Shown here: one piece after another, positions 9,615-18,017 of the stretch | Numbering within the stretch: the first letter of the stretch is position 1 | Layout: every line of letters begins with the position of its first letter | Origin: Gigantopelta aegis | Lineage: Eukaryota > Mollusca > Gastropoda > Neomphalida > Peltospiridae | DNA length: 64,000 bases | Direction: 5' to 3' | Assembly (NCBI RefSeq): GCF_016097555.1 | Contig: NC_054704.1 | Span: forward strand, 31,183,959 to 31,247,958 | Position numbers and translations under genes: made by a program | Notes under the pieces: model-generated | What the model was told of the DNA's origin: nothing | Databases searched by the model: none | The model's input: only the letters and a program-made list of their open reading frames with translations

Positions 9615-11049
9615 AGGTCAGGTCATAGGGTTTTACATGCACATTCAGAACAAGCTGTTGTAGCGCATGCCTGTCATGGGCACAAGAGCTGGCCTCGGCT
9701 GGCTCCTCCGTCCATGACCGGAAAGGTGGTGGTGGTTGGGGGGGGGGGGGGGGGGGGAGCGGAGGGACCGCCTGCACTGGCAGGTGCAAGGGAGCACTAG
9801 CAGCCCGGCCAAGGCCGGTAGCAGGCGAGGGTGGGTGGTGGTGATGCTATGGAATTTTGAATGGAGCAATAAATATGCCAAAGAGAAAAGGTGCGCAGGT
9901 TTTGATTGAGGAATTTGGGCACAATTTTGAAAGGTCGGTCAAAAGGAAAATGGTAGAGCTAATATAAATTTTGACATTAGTGAATCCAGAGTAGCTTGTT
10001 AATTAGACCTTCATGATGCTGTGGTGTCTCCCTAGGTTGCCCATAGGGCCCTGAAAAAGGGCATGACAACCCAGGGGAGTTTCGTGCAATTGTGTAGATA
10101 CCGGTAGGTAAGGCACTGTTGTTCCGGGGTTTTGTCCAGGTGTTTTTGATGTAGCGATCCACAGTGTCCTCCTCTTCAGTGTCAGCAAGTACAAGTTAGA
10201 CTACCAGCAGCAAGTACTTGGGAGTTGGATAGGGTAGGCTGGTATTCTTTTTTCCAGCTTCCCCTGGGTGCAGTGCAATTGTGTACTCGGAGCTGGGTTT
10301 TTTTTGTCCGGCTCCTTATGAGAGTTTGTGCTGGGCCATTAAATGGGGGCGGGTGCATTGTTATCATTAGTCAATTCACCCTATGTACTTTTGCGTTGTG
10401 TATGCTGTCTGTTTGTAAATCCTAGTTTCATGTTAAGGTTGTACCTATTGTCCTAAGTCCTTATGCTAATGAAATCCAACGGCAATCAAGAGCCACCCCT
10501 CCCCCCCCCCATCTTTGGATTGTAATGGAATACAAAGACAGAGGGGGAGTTATACTAACCTAGCTATCTAGTTTGAAGGGATGGTTATACCCTTATAGTG
10601 TAAGTATTGGTTAAAAAGCCTAGTGCTTAGCATACTTAATTTTATTCCCAATGCAACATTGAAACAATCACATACTCTCAAGCAAGTCAACTGTTAGTAG
10701 GGGGAAGTAGGAAGAAACAATTGTATACATGTACTAAGTTAGAAGACATTTTTTGATTCCCGCCCCTGTAAGAATTATTATTACTAATTTATTATTGGTA
10801 GCAGACAAATAATGTTTTATTAGCAAGCTTACTTGTGGTCTTGTCTGAATATCTGGGTAGTTGGTTATCAGGTTTCTTTTATCTGTCTCTTCTTCTGGAA
10901 CCCTAAGTGACTCACCTTGTGAAGCTATAATTGAACTTGTCATTGGTAATACATGGTGCAGGTGCAAAGGCAAATCGTGAAGTTTATTTACAGTTATGTG
11001 CAGTTAATGGTCTTGATCCGTGATTGGCTGGTTTGGACCAATAGTAAAG
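9615..11049 (-). other. LINE 3' UTR and tail
   Basis: Non-coding LINE sequence. On the minus strand it ends in GTAAAACCCTATG plus TGACC repeats directly against the target duplication. It contains a G-run at 9739-9758 and a C-run at 10499-10510. I see no open frame with recognisable domains. Part of 9700-9980 could be a further inserted repeat. Confidence 0.6.
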
Positions 11050-11700
11050 CTAAAAAAGAAAGATTACAGTTAACGGCTCCCTATCTTGGTTGATTAGCTG
11101 GCGGTGTTGATTGGCGGTGATAGTTTTATCTACATGTGAATTTGAATGTTTAGGTCTTAAAGAGTTGACTCGTGGTTTGATATTGTAGTGCCATGTATTA
11201 GGTGTTTGGTCCCAACTTTCTTGCCATTTGTTAATGTAGTGTTTTCTTGCTTGTGACATTAGTTCTGTGATTCCTAATGGTAATGTTGTAATTTTGCTAG
11301 TGATTGATAATGCAGCTACTTCATTGCCAATTATCCCTACGTGAGCTGGGACCCATTCAAAAACTACTGTGAGGTTAAGTTGGTTTAGTTCATGGAGGAT
11401 ATTGTGGACAGCTGCCATAATATCAGGTCTAGTGGATTTATTTGTTTGAAGTGATTGGATAGAGCTGAGACTGTCTGAGAAGATAACGCTTTTTGAGTAT
11501 TTTTTTAGTTTTAATCCAAATAAGAGCTTCATATATGTCAGTTCTGCTGTATATACTGATAGATTGTCTGACAGCCTAGAGTATTTAACTAGTTTAGAGT
11601 GTCTAGAGAGTTTTTCTTCAACTACTGCGAAGCCAACCTTGCCATTATCCAGGTTTTTAGAGCCATCGGTATAGATGTGGATGTGCTCGGGGTAATTTTC
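11050..11700 (-). pseudogene. LINE RNase H domain
   Basis: Minus-strand frames give IYTDGSKN (first catalytic Asp) near 11690-11665, FAVVE, then SDSLSSIQSLQ (Asp), and WVPAHVGIIGNEVAA near the end, where the usual final Asp after GNExA is replaced. The order D, E, D and AHxGIxGNE is that of a type I RNase H. The frame from 11532 runs to the stop at 11050. It follows RT directly, as in I-type LINEs. A frame break lies between the first Asp and the 11532 frame. Confidence 0.75.
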
Positions 11701-12498
11701 GTTGGCTGCGGCTTCAAACAGGATTTTCTTAAAGGGTGGAAATTGAGTTGAATCTGTTGCTTTTTTTTATTAAGTATGGTGTGTGGCACTCGATTGGCTG
11801 GTTAATATGATATAGTGCCACTGGAGTGTTGTCTATTCCTACTTCTATTTCTAGTTTACTGGCTTTAGTAGTGAAAGAATCGTTGAGGTTTTGATTGGTT
11901 TTAAATATAAGTCCTGGTCTAGCTATGATTGGAGTGAGTTCCTGAACTGGGTGATCGATTTTTAGCGAATGGATTTTAAGATGATAGTTAAGATGTTGAA
12001 GATTGCGGCGGTATTTGAGCGGCATAATATTAAACTCAACTTCTAGACTTTGTCCGCTGGTATTTGAAGGAACTTTAGCTATAATTCTAAGAGCTTGGTT
12101 TAGAATAACATCTAATTTATGTAACAGTTTGGGGGCGGCTCAACTGTAGGCTTGGACTCCATAATCTATTCTGAAGAGTATGCATGCTTTGTAAACCATA
12201 AGCATTGCCTCTGTTTGCGCTTCCCAACTGGTACCTGAGATGGCTCTTAACAAGTTTAGAGTATTTTTTGAGTTCCTGACTATGTCAATGATATGGTCAC
12301 TAAAGGTTAGTTTTGAGTCAAAAGTTACACCTAGAAATTAAAAATGTTTGACTCTTGGAATTATTTTGTCACCTGATTTAAGTTGGTGATTTTCTGATTT
12401 ATTGACTTTATTAAAAAGCATATAGACAGTTTTAGTTTCTGATAGTTTAATGCCCCAGTCCAGGGCCCATTTGTTAAGTCTATTCATATCAGCTTGCA
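11701..12498 (-). pseudogene. LINE reverse transcriptase, C-terminal part
   Basis: After the Polinton the RT resumes as MNRLNKWALDWGIKLSETKT, the segment that follows the catalytic F/YADD box in LINE RTs, then FNKVNKSENHQLK. The thumb and connection region continues at 12025-11729 (MPLKYRRNLQHLNYHLK). Several frameshifts are present. The join with the upstream RT piece at 18018 is in frame after discounting one CTTGCA. Confidence 0.75.
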
Positions 12499-12640
12499 AG
12501 TAGTAAGGGGGCCTGTATAGAGTCATGACCTACTTTCCGTGACCTTGACCTACTTTCCGTGACCTTGACGTCACGTGACCTCGTCCTACTGGCCCTGACC
12601 TACTTAGACTGGCCTACTGTGCTGTGTGCAACGCCCTACT
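12499..12640 (+). repeat. Polinton left terminal inverted repeat
   Basis: Matches the reverse complement of 17870-18011 with few differences. It contains two tandem copies of GACCTACTTTCCGTGACCTT and then several GACCTACTTAG motifs that continue into the element to about 12720. Such iterated subterminal motifs could bind a transposition or replication protein; that is inference. Confidence 0.88.
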
Positions 12641-12737
12641 GACCCGGTCCTGACCTACTTAGACCGGCCCCTGACCTACTTAGTCTAGTCCTGACCTATT
12701 TAGCACGGCCCTGACCCGTCGTACTTAGCAACGCCCG

Positions 12738-12893
12738 TGCTATCCTGTCTGTGGGAAGTGTAGGATCCCTTGCTACTAATGGGAAACTGTAGCGGGTTTC
12801 CTCTCTAAAACTGTCCAAAAGTATGTTTCACATCCAATAGGCAATGATTCGTAAATCAAGGTGCTCTAGTGGTGTCGTTAACCTACCACATCT
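12738..12893 (+). mobile_element. SINE fragment (variant tail)
   Basis: Contains the SINE core GCTATCCTGTCTGTGGGA, the segment TAGCGGGTTTCC, and the alternative 3' tail with CATCCAATAG and GTGCTCTAGTGGTGTCGTTAA. It lacks the tRNA-like head. Its 3' part is included in the 470-bp tandem duplication. Confidence 0.7.
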
Positions 12894-13743
12894 AAGGACT
12901 CGGCCCGACGCCAGGTAGTGTGTTTAATTTTAGCGCCCTGAATGATGAATGGTTATCACTGCTTACATCCGGGAAGCGGTGGTATCCTATTTTATTGTTG
13001 GTGGCAATACTGAACTAGAAGTTACATTCTTAAAGACGTGAAATAAGAAATGATTTAAATGGTGTAAAATAGAATTCTCGTTCTACGCTATCTGATAGCG
13101 CATTCACAAGATTATTATTAACTAACCTATTTCGTCACTTTATTCCGCGCTTCGCCGCTCACACATATAACGGTTTAAATGACAGGTTTTGTTAACATGC
13201 GTTTAGTAGTCAAGTGCGAACGACTTCGCGTCCAGCGCTGAGGGTACGTCGTTCATATCTAATGTGGGGAAATTCTAAAACTGTCCAAAAGTATGTTTCA
13301 CATCCAATAGTCAATGATTCATAAATCGAGGTGCTCTAGTGGTGTCGTTAACCTACCACTTCTAAGGACTCGGCCCGACGCGAGGTAGTGTGTTTAATTT
13401 TAGCGTACTGAATGATGAATGGTTATCACTGTTTACATCCGGGAAGCGGTGGTATCCTACTTTATTGTTGGTGGCAATACTGAACTAGAAGTTACATTCT
13501 TAAAGACGTGAAATAAGAAATGATTTAAATGATGTAAAATAGAATTCTCGTTCTACGCTATCTGATAGCGCATTCACAAGATTATTATGAACTGACCTAT
13601 TTTGTCACTTCATTCCGTGCTTCGCCGCTCGCACATATAACGGTTTAAATGACAGATGTTGTTAACATGCTTTTAGTAGTCAAGTGCGAACTACTTCGCG
13701 TCCAGCGCTGAGGGTACGTCGTTCGTATCTCATGTGGGGAAAT
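12804..13743 (+). repeat. 470-bp tandem duplication inside the Polinton
   Basis: Copy 1 (12804-13273) and copy 2 (13274-13743) are nearly identical, each starting CTAAAACTGTCCAAAAG and ending near CATGTGGGGA. The high identity implies a recent event. The unit includes part of a SINE and a GC-richer segment with CGCTGAGGGTACGTCG. No coding potential is seen. Confidence 0.9.
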
Positions 13744-13879
13744 TATATTTTTCTATTATTTTTAAACCAAAATAATAATTTATAGTTTGTTTTTATTTTA
13801 CTTATTTACTTACTTATTTATTTGTTTATTTATTTATTATGTTACGATTTTTTTTTCAAGCAGCCTCTAATAACCCTGT

Positions 13880-14171
13880 GGGGACGAGACGTAACTCAGT
13901 GTTCTCTTGATGTGCGGTAGGTCTGGGATCGATCCCCGTCGGTGGGCCCATTGGGCTATATCCAGCCAATGCTCCACAACTGGACAACGGTATGTACTAT
14001 CCTGTCTGTGGGATGGTGTAGGATCCCTTGCTGCTAATCGGAAGAGTAGCCCATGCAGTGGCGACAGCGGGTTTTCTCAATCAAAATCTGCGTGGTCCTT
14101 AACCATATGTTCGTATAACCGTAAATACAATGTGTTGAGTGCGTCGTTAAATAAAACATTTCTTTCTTTCT
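13880..14171 (+). mobile_element. tRNA-derived SINE inside the Polinton
   Basis: The head GACGAGACGTAACTCAGTG (A-box-like) and GGGATCGATCCCC (B-box-like) is followed by the shared body and the tail TAAATAAAACATTTC. A second short copy of the tail lies at 14172-14222. Confidence 0.8.
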
Positions 14172-14297
14172 TGTATAACCATAAATAAAATATGTTGAGT
14201 AAATAAAACATTTCCTTCCTCGTAAAATAAAGATTAATTGAACACAAATATTTTATTTTGTTTTAGCCATAGGAAAAGAAAGACATATTTGTCTCGA

Positions 14298-14398
14298 AGA
14301 AAGGAATGTTTGTTAAGAAGAAAGGCATATGTGTTAAGGAGAAGAAAGGAATATTTGTTAAGGAGAAGAAAGGAATATTTGTTAAGGAGAAGAAAGGA

Positions 14399-14448
<50 letters not shown>
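14298..14448 (+). repeat. 24-bp minisatellite next to a (TG)n microsatellite
   Basis: About four copies of an AAGGAGAAGAAAGGAATATTTGT-like unit run directly into roughly 23 TG dinucleotides at 14401-14448. Frames across this region are artefacts of the repeat. Confidence 0.9.
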
Positions 14449-14452
<4 letters not shown>

Positions 14453-14607
14453 TCCCCAGCCCATTGCTTTGAAGAAAGAACGCGTGACTGCAACTGAACG
14501 CTCCGACCTAAACTATGATCTTTTAGCTGCATTTTAAGCACAAGTATTTCCCTAGAGTACAAGCCTTTTTACAGGGCTTTTTAATTACCAAATGGGTAAA
14601 TACAGTG

Positions 14608-14760
14608 GTCGATCTAGGATCGATCCCCGTCGGTGGCCCATTAAGCTATAGCCAACTAGTGTATTATGTCTGGTATATCAAAGATAGTGGTATGTTCTGT
14701 CTTGTACACACAGCTCTTGCTACTATAAAGTAGCGGTAGTAATATCCAATCACAAATCTA
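14608..14760 (+). mobile_element. SINE fragment
   Basis: Contains the head element GGATCGATCCCCGTCGGTGG and the start of the body (TGGTATATCAAAG), but diverges after about 14700. Confidence 0.6.
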
Positions 14761-14810
14761 GTCATAGAGTAAAAAACACAAAAAACAAACGCAATGTTTT
14801 GGTTTTTTCA

Positions 14811-14816
14811 TTTATT
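14811..14816 (-). terminator. Poly(A) signal for the ATPase gene
   Basis: AATAAA on the minus strand, about 95 bp beyond the ATPase stop codon. Confidence 0.5.
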
Positions 14817-14909
14817 TCTAAATTACAAATCACTGACACATATATAAAATGGACACACACTGGGTTACATCGAGAGGCCTTAAGGGCGACATGTGAATAA
14901 TATGAGTGT

Positions 14910-16391
14910 TCATTTCTCTTCATCATTGTCGTCCTCCTCATCGTCGGTATCGTCGTCGTCTTGTTCATCCAAATATTCGCCGATCCATGAACGATACTGA
15001 TTTAATTTAGAACGAATCTGTGGTCTCACATCTTTGTCTGGATTCACAAACTGTAAAATTTTCCTGGTGTTGGGACCTTTGTCAAAGTAATGCATATAGG
15101 TCAGAAAGCGAGAGTACGTGTCTTTAAATAACTTCCATTGCAATGTCTTCATGTTTCTTTCAATGGCATCTTGGGACATGTTTTTTTCTTCGTAGCGTTT
15201 CCTCTTGCTTTCGATATAGTCACGATTGATGTCGAATTCACGTTCCACCATGAGACGAATGCCTTCGTTTTCCAGGTCGGGCGACGGCTCTTCTTCTTTT
15301 TCATTTCCCTTTTCGCACGTTTTCACGTGTCGCTGCAAGTCGCTTCCGTCTTTAAAGACCAGACCACACGTATCGCAAGACTGCATCCTCTTGACTTTTT
15401 TCAGATAGGGTTCTACCTCATCATCTTCTTCGTCGTCACTTTCGTAGGCGGGTATGCCTGGTAGTTTTCTCTTGAATGCGTTTCTTTGCATGATTTGCAT
15501 GTAGAGCTCTTTCTTCGTCGGTGGCTGCAACTCTTCTGAGACATTCGCCGTTACGTTCGTGCTTTTATACCATTCGGACGGCCCCGTCTCTAAACCATTA
15601 GGCCGAAGACGCCAATGTTCGGGCGTGGTCGGTTTCAAGTCCACCAAGAGATATCCGTAGGGCCTATGGGTAGCTTCCTCAAACCGCTGCATGAAATGAC
15701 GAGTATTTCCAGGATACATCTGCTGTGCCAAGGTTAGGACTTGCTGCTTGTCGATGGGGTTGTTAAACAGTGCCAGGTAATGACAGTTTCTTCTCTGTGT
15801 CGGGTCCTTGCTGTGATACAAGTTCTGGTTGATGGCAATCACAGAGAGGTTTCTGTGGTGACTTCCTTCCGTGAACAGGTCGGTGATGCGAGGGTCTTTT
15901 CCAGCTGTAGACATCAAGTCGTCCAACACGATGAGATTTCTGACTCTGGGATCCAAATAACGATCCTTTTCCAAATTATCGGGTATGCCTTGAACAAATT
16001 TCACTCGAGCAACCATTTTGATCGTATCATAGAGGGGTTGCCATCGTTTGTAGAGCCAGATGATGCGCTGGGGAGGCGGGTGGATTTTACCATCCCTTAG
16101 CAGTTTGTACAACAAAACTGTCTTTCCACACGACGTGGGTCCCGACACGATCATGGTGAACGGATGTAACAATCTTAGGGGCTGCTGCTGCTGCTGCTGC
16201 TGTGGTGGTGGTGGTGGTGGTGGTGGTGGTGGTGGTGGTGGTGGCTGCTGCTGCTGCGGCGGCGGCGGTGGTGGTGGTGGTGGTGGTGGTGGTGGCTGCT
16301 GGTTGTGGTGGTGGTGGTGGTGGTGGTGGTGGTGGCTGCTACTGTGGTGGTGGTGGCTGCTGCTGTGGTGGTGGTGGTAGACCTTTAGCAT
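14910..16391 (-). CDS. FtsK/A32-type DNA-packaging ATPase
   Basis: A 493-codon frame. Residues 1-70 are a His/Pro/Gln/Ser tract encoded by triplet repeats. The P-loop is GPTSCGKT (about residue 85) after the family-typical LHPFTMIV strand. Walker B is NLIVLDDLM (about 150-158), followed by FTEGSHHRNLSVIAINQNLY (sensor region), YLALFNNP and a Pro-rich exit. A C2H2-like finger (CDTCGLVF...H) lies near residue 350, and the C-terminus is a basic helix (KRKRYEEKNMSQ) then a very acidic tail. Known role of the family: pumping element DNA into capsids. The domain is intact, with no stop. An N-terminal C2H2 finger sits upstream in another frame. Neighbours are the small protein and the BIR gene on the same strand. 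Confidence 0.87.
   Translation of the reverse strand: MLKVYHHHHSSSHHHHSSSHHHHHHHHHHNQQPPPPPPPPPPPPPQQQQPPPPPPPPPPPPPPQQQQQQQPLRLLHPFTMIVSGPTSCGKTVLLYKLLRDGKIHPPPQRIIWLYKRWQPLYDTIKMVARVKFVQGIPDNLEKDRYLDPRVRNLIVLDDLMSTAGKDPRITDLFTEGSHHRNLSVIAINQNLYHSKDPTQRRNCHYLALFNNPIDKQQVLTLAQQMYPGNTRHFMQRFEEATHRPYGYLLVDLKPTTPEHWRLRPNGLETGPSEWYKSTNVTANVSEELQPPTKKELYMQIMQRNAFKRKLPGIPAYESDDEEDDEVEPYLKKVKRMQSCDTCGLVFKDGSDLQRHVKTCEKGNEKEEEPSPDLENEGIRLMVEREFDINRDYIESKRKRYEEKNMSQDAIERNMKTLQWKLFKDTYSRFLTYMHYFDKGPNTRKILQFVNPDKDVRPQIRSKLNQYRSWIGEYLDEQDDDDTDDEEDDNDEEK
16178..16380. repeat. Coding triplet repeats (CTG/GTG)
   Basis: Alternating blocks of TGCTGC and GGTGGT on the plus strand encode poly-Gln, poly-Pro and poly-His on the minus strand. 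They are prone to length change and to assembly error. Confidence 0.95.
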
Positions 16392-16392
16392 G

Positions 16393-16467
16393 TTTTTGTT
16401 GAAAATGTCTTAACATGGCGTCTCTCCTCGAGAATGTGAAACCACATTCTGAACATGTGCTCTGCAT
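16393..16467 (-). other. N-terminal C2H2 finger of the ATPase gene, out of frame
   Basis: From an ATG at 16467 the minus strand encodes a C2H2 finger (TCSECGFTFSRRDA, then MLRHFQQKH). That frame enters the triplet-repeat tract and meets a TAG, while the ATPase frame is one base away. Related ATPases commonly begin with such a finger, so 16467 is the more likely original start and a slip within the repeat (16178-16380) separates the two. Real lesion or assembly error cannot be told apart here. Confidence 0.6.
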
Positions 16468-16508
16468 GACGACTCCAAATGAAATGACGATATCTGACCC
16501 ACACAGTT

Positions 16509-16518
16509 CCTTTTATAG
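16509..16518 (-). promoter_or_regulatory. TATA box for the ATPase gene
   Basis: CTATAAAAGG on the minus strand, about 42 bp upstream of the ATG at 16467. It matches the TATA consensus well and supports 16467 as the start. Distance to an unseen transcription start would leave only a short leader. Confidence 0.6.
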
Positions 16519-16523
16519 CTTAT

Positions 16524-16861
16524 TTAGAAATGCTTCTGCAGTTTCGGGGCTTTCCAACCCGTACCACTTTGTTGTTGTTGTTGTTGTTGTTTCCGTTTCA
16601 GATCGGCCTTGGCTTGCTCTACCACTTGTTGTGTTGGGGAGACCATGACGACTTTGGGTGTCGGGGACTTGTTTTGTTCCTCTTTTTTTTTTTCCACGTG
16701 GGATCGTAGAGTTCTAGACATCGATCCACACTGTACATGATCTGACTTTTCCCACCACGTTGCACTGGAAAATGAGGTTGAAGTTTACCTTCTGCCTGCA
16801 GTTTATAGAAACGGGTCCACTTATCCACGTCGGGTACATATAACTTGTACTGGTCTGACAT
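16524..16861 (-). pseudogene. Small basic, Gln-rich protein with a KLYVPD N-terminus; one frameshift
   Basis: The frame from 16861 encodes an N-terminal part with YKLYVPDVDKWTRFYK and a PTWKKKK basic patch. In an A/T run around 16682-16692 the sensible frame changes, and the second half (16721-16524) contains KVVMVSPTQQVVEQAKADLK and a Gln run near the C-terminus. Combined length would be about 110 residues. I do not recognise a domain; similar KLYVPD-type small proteins seem to accompany ATPases in Polinton-like elements, but that is recollection only. The frameshift sits in a homopolymer and may be a sequencing error. It has its own TATA box. Confidence 0.6.
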
Positions 16862-16914
16862 GTTGCTCCTCTGAAAGTTCTACCTCAAATGACGAGTTTT
16901 CCAAAACTATTTTA

Positions 16915-16922
16915 CTTATATA
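16915..16922 (-). promoter_or_regulatory. TATA box for the small Polinton gene
   Basis: TATATAAG on the minus strand, about 55 bp upstream of the ATG at 16861. Confidence 0.55.
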
Positions 16923-17142
16923 CCTTATGACGCATAAAGATATGGTACAGGAATGTTTGAATGTGTGTGATACGTATGAGCAGTGTCCCTCCTCCCAAGC
17001 ACAAATCTCATCGTGCGAGCTCACAAAAATAATCGTTACCAAAATATTACCCTTTACCAGTGTTACTACCATAGGGACACGTCCAGAGACACACTCATGG
17101 ACCCAGGACATAAATAAGAAAGCAAAACCTGTTATTCACGGT

Positions 17143-17148
17143 TTTATT
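17143..17148 (-). terminator. Poly(A) signal for the BIR gene
   Basis: AATAAA on the minus strand, about 46 bp beyond the stop codon at 17194. Confidence 0.55.
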
Positions 17149-17193
17149 CACAACATACAACATGATAACATAGCACACAAGTGTCTAAAACAT

Positions 17194-17724
17194 TTAATGT
17201 CTGAACAGGTTGTTCACATAAGGACATCTTGGAGAGAGTCTGTAATGTTCCATCACTGGGTCGTCCATTCTCTGCCATCGGTAGGCGCGTAGTCCACAAC
17301 AGTAACAGACGACGGCATCGTGGTCTCCCGTGTAGTAGTAGAAACCGGCCTTGGCAAGTTCTTTTGGTTTCTGACGTAATTGTATGGGCCACCACCCAAA
17401 TGTCAGCATCCGGGCATAGAAATGTCTCATTTCAGGACGATGACAGAACAAGTAACGTCTCGAATAGCAGTCTTCCTCATCCCAGGCAGCGTCTGTGTCA
17501 CAGGCAGCATCCGTCTGATCTGTGGGTTCATCCACGAGTTCGCCATCTTCAATTCTATCCCCAATTTTGCGTGTAGCATCCGCTTGATCCACACAATGAG
17601 TACTCTTCTTCTCATCTGGTTTGGTAGCCACTCTTTTGATCGTATGTCTTTCTGAACATTTGCAGACCAAGATGTCGTCCTCGTCGCTACTGCTACTAAC
17701 ACTGCTCGAATATCCCGATGCCAT
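17194..17724 (-). CDS. BIR-domain (IAP-type) protein carried by the Polinton
   Basis: The ORF is open to an ATG at 17781, but the ATG at 17724 (AAGAAGATGG, good Kozak context, 176 codons) is the likelier start. An acidic, Ser-rich N-terminal half (SSSSDEDD) is followed by one BIR domain over the last ~75 residues: MRHFYARMLTFGWWP, LAKAGFYYYTG, then CYCCGL, a Trp, DDP-x2-EH and P-x-C. All zinc ligands (C, C, H, C) and the AGF-x-YTG core are present. The BIR fold binds caspases or IAP-binding peptides; baculovirus IAPs are the known viral users. There is no RING finger, unlike most antiapoptotic IAPs. It is the most upstream gene on its strand, close to the right terminal repeat. Function is inferred, not shown. 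Confidence 0.85.
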   Translation of the reverse strand: MASGYSSSVSSSSDEDDILVCKCSERHTIKRVATKPDEKKSTHCVDQADATRKIGDRIEDGELVDEPTDQTDAACDTDAAWDEEDCYSRRYLFCHRPEMRHFYARMLTFGWWPIQLRQKPKELAKAGFYYYTGDHDAVVCYCCGLRAYRWQRMDDPVMEHYRLSPRCPYVNNLFRH

Positions 17725-17869
17725 CTTCTTCGTTCCAGATAGAGTGCAACAAGACACAATAATGTCAGAATCATAAAACACGTCTGTTCTCTAGTAAAAC
17801 GAACGTATATCTGGTCGTTTTCGGCGAGCGAATGACAATGAAACCGTATCTAGCCTTTTTTTACTCTTT

Positions 17870-18011
17870 CGTGCCGGCCTAAGTAGGTCATGGGCCGGTC
17901 TAAGTAGGTCAGGGTCAGTAGGACGAGGTCACGTGATGTCATCAAGGTCACGGAAAGTAGGTCAAGGTCACGGAAAGTAGGTCATGACTCTATATAGGCC
18001 CCCTTACTACT
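17870..18011 (-). repeat. Polinton right terminal inverted repeat
   Basis: Inverted counterpart of 12499-12640, carrying the same tandem CTTTCCGTGACCTT units and CTAAGTAGGTC motifs. It ends CCTTACTACT directly against the CTTGCA duplication. Confidence 0.88.
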
Positions 18012-18017
18012 CTTGCA

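Larger units (their letters stand above)
12499..18011 (-). mobile_element. Polinton/Maverick-like mini-element with packaging ATPase and BIR protein
   Basis: A 5,513-bp unit with 6-bp direct repeats CTTGCA (12493-12498, 18012-18017) and terminal inverted repeats of about 140 bp that start AGTAGTAAGGGGGCC. AG...CT ends and a 6-bp duplication are the defining ends of Polintons. It encodes on the minus strand a BIR protein, a small Gln-rich protein and an FtsK/A32-type ATPase. No DNA polymerase B, retroviral-type integrase, protease or capsid gene is present, so it would need helper functions for movement. The 12.7-14.8 kb part is non-coding and holds SINEs, a 470-bp duplication and microsatellites. 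Adintovirus-type kinship is possible, since the ATPase wording is shared by both groups. Confidence 0.86.

Noticed and set aside
14234..14562. Overlapping frames rich in Cys-Val or His-Thr
   Set aside because: Translations of the (TG)n run and the 24-bp minisatellite in several frames.
16060..16402. Plus-strand poly-Cys/Gly/Val frames
   Set aside because: Antisense shadow of the ATPase triplet repeats; the minus-strand frame carries the Walker motifs.
12499..18011. Region as a bacterial or phage insertion (contamination)
   Set aside because: The element sits inside a LINE with a target duplication and contains host SINEs, so it is integrated in the animal genome.
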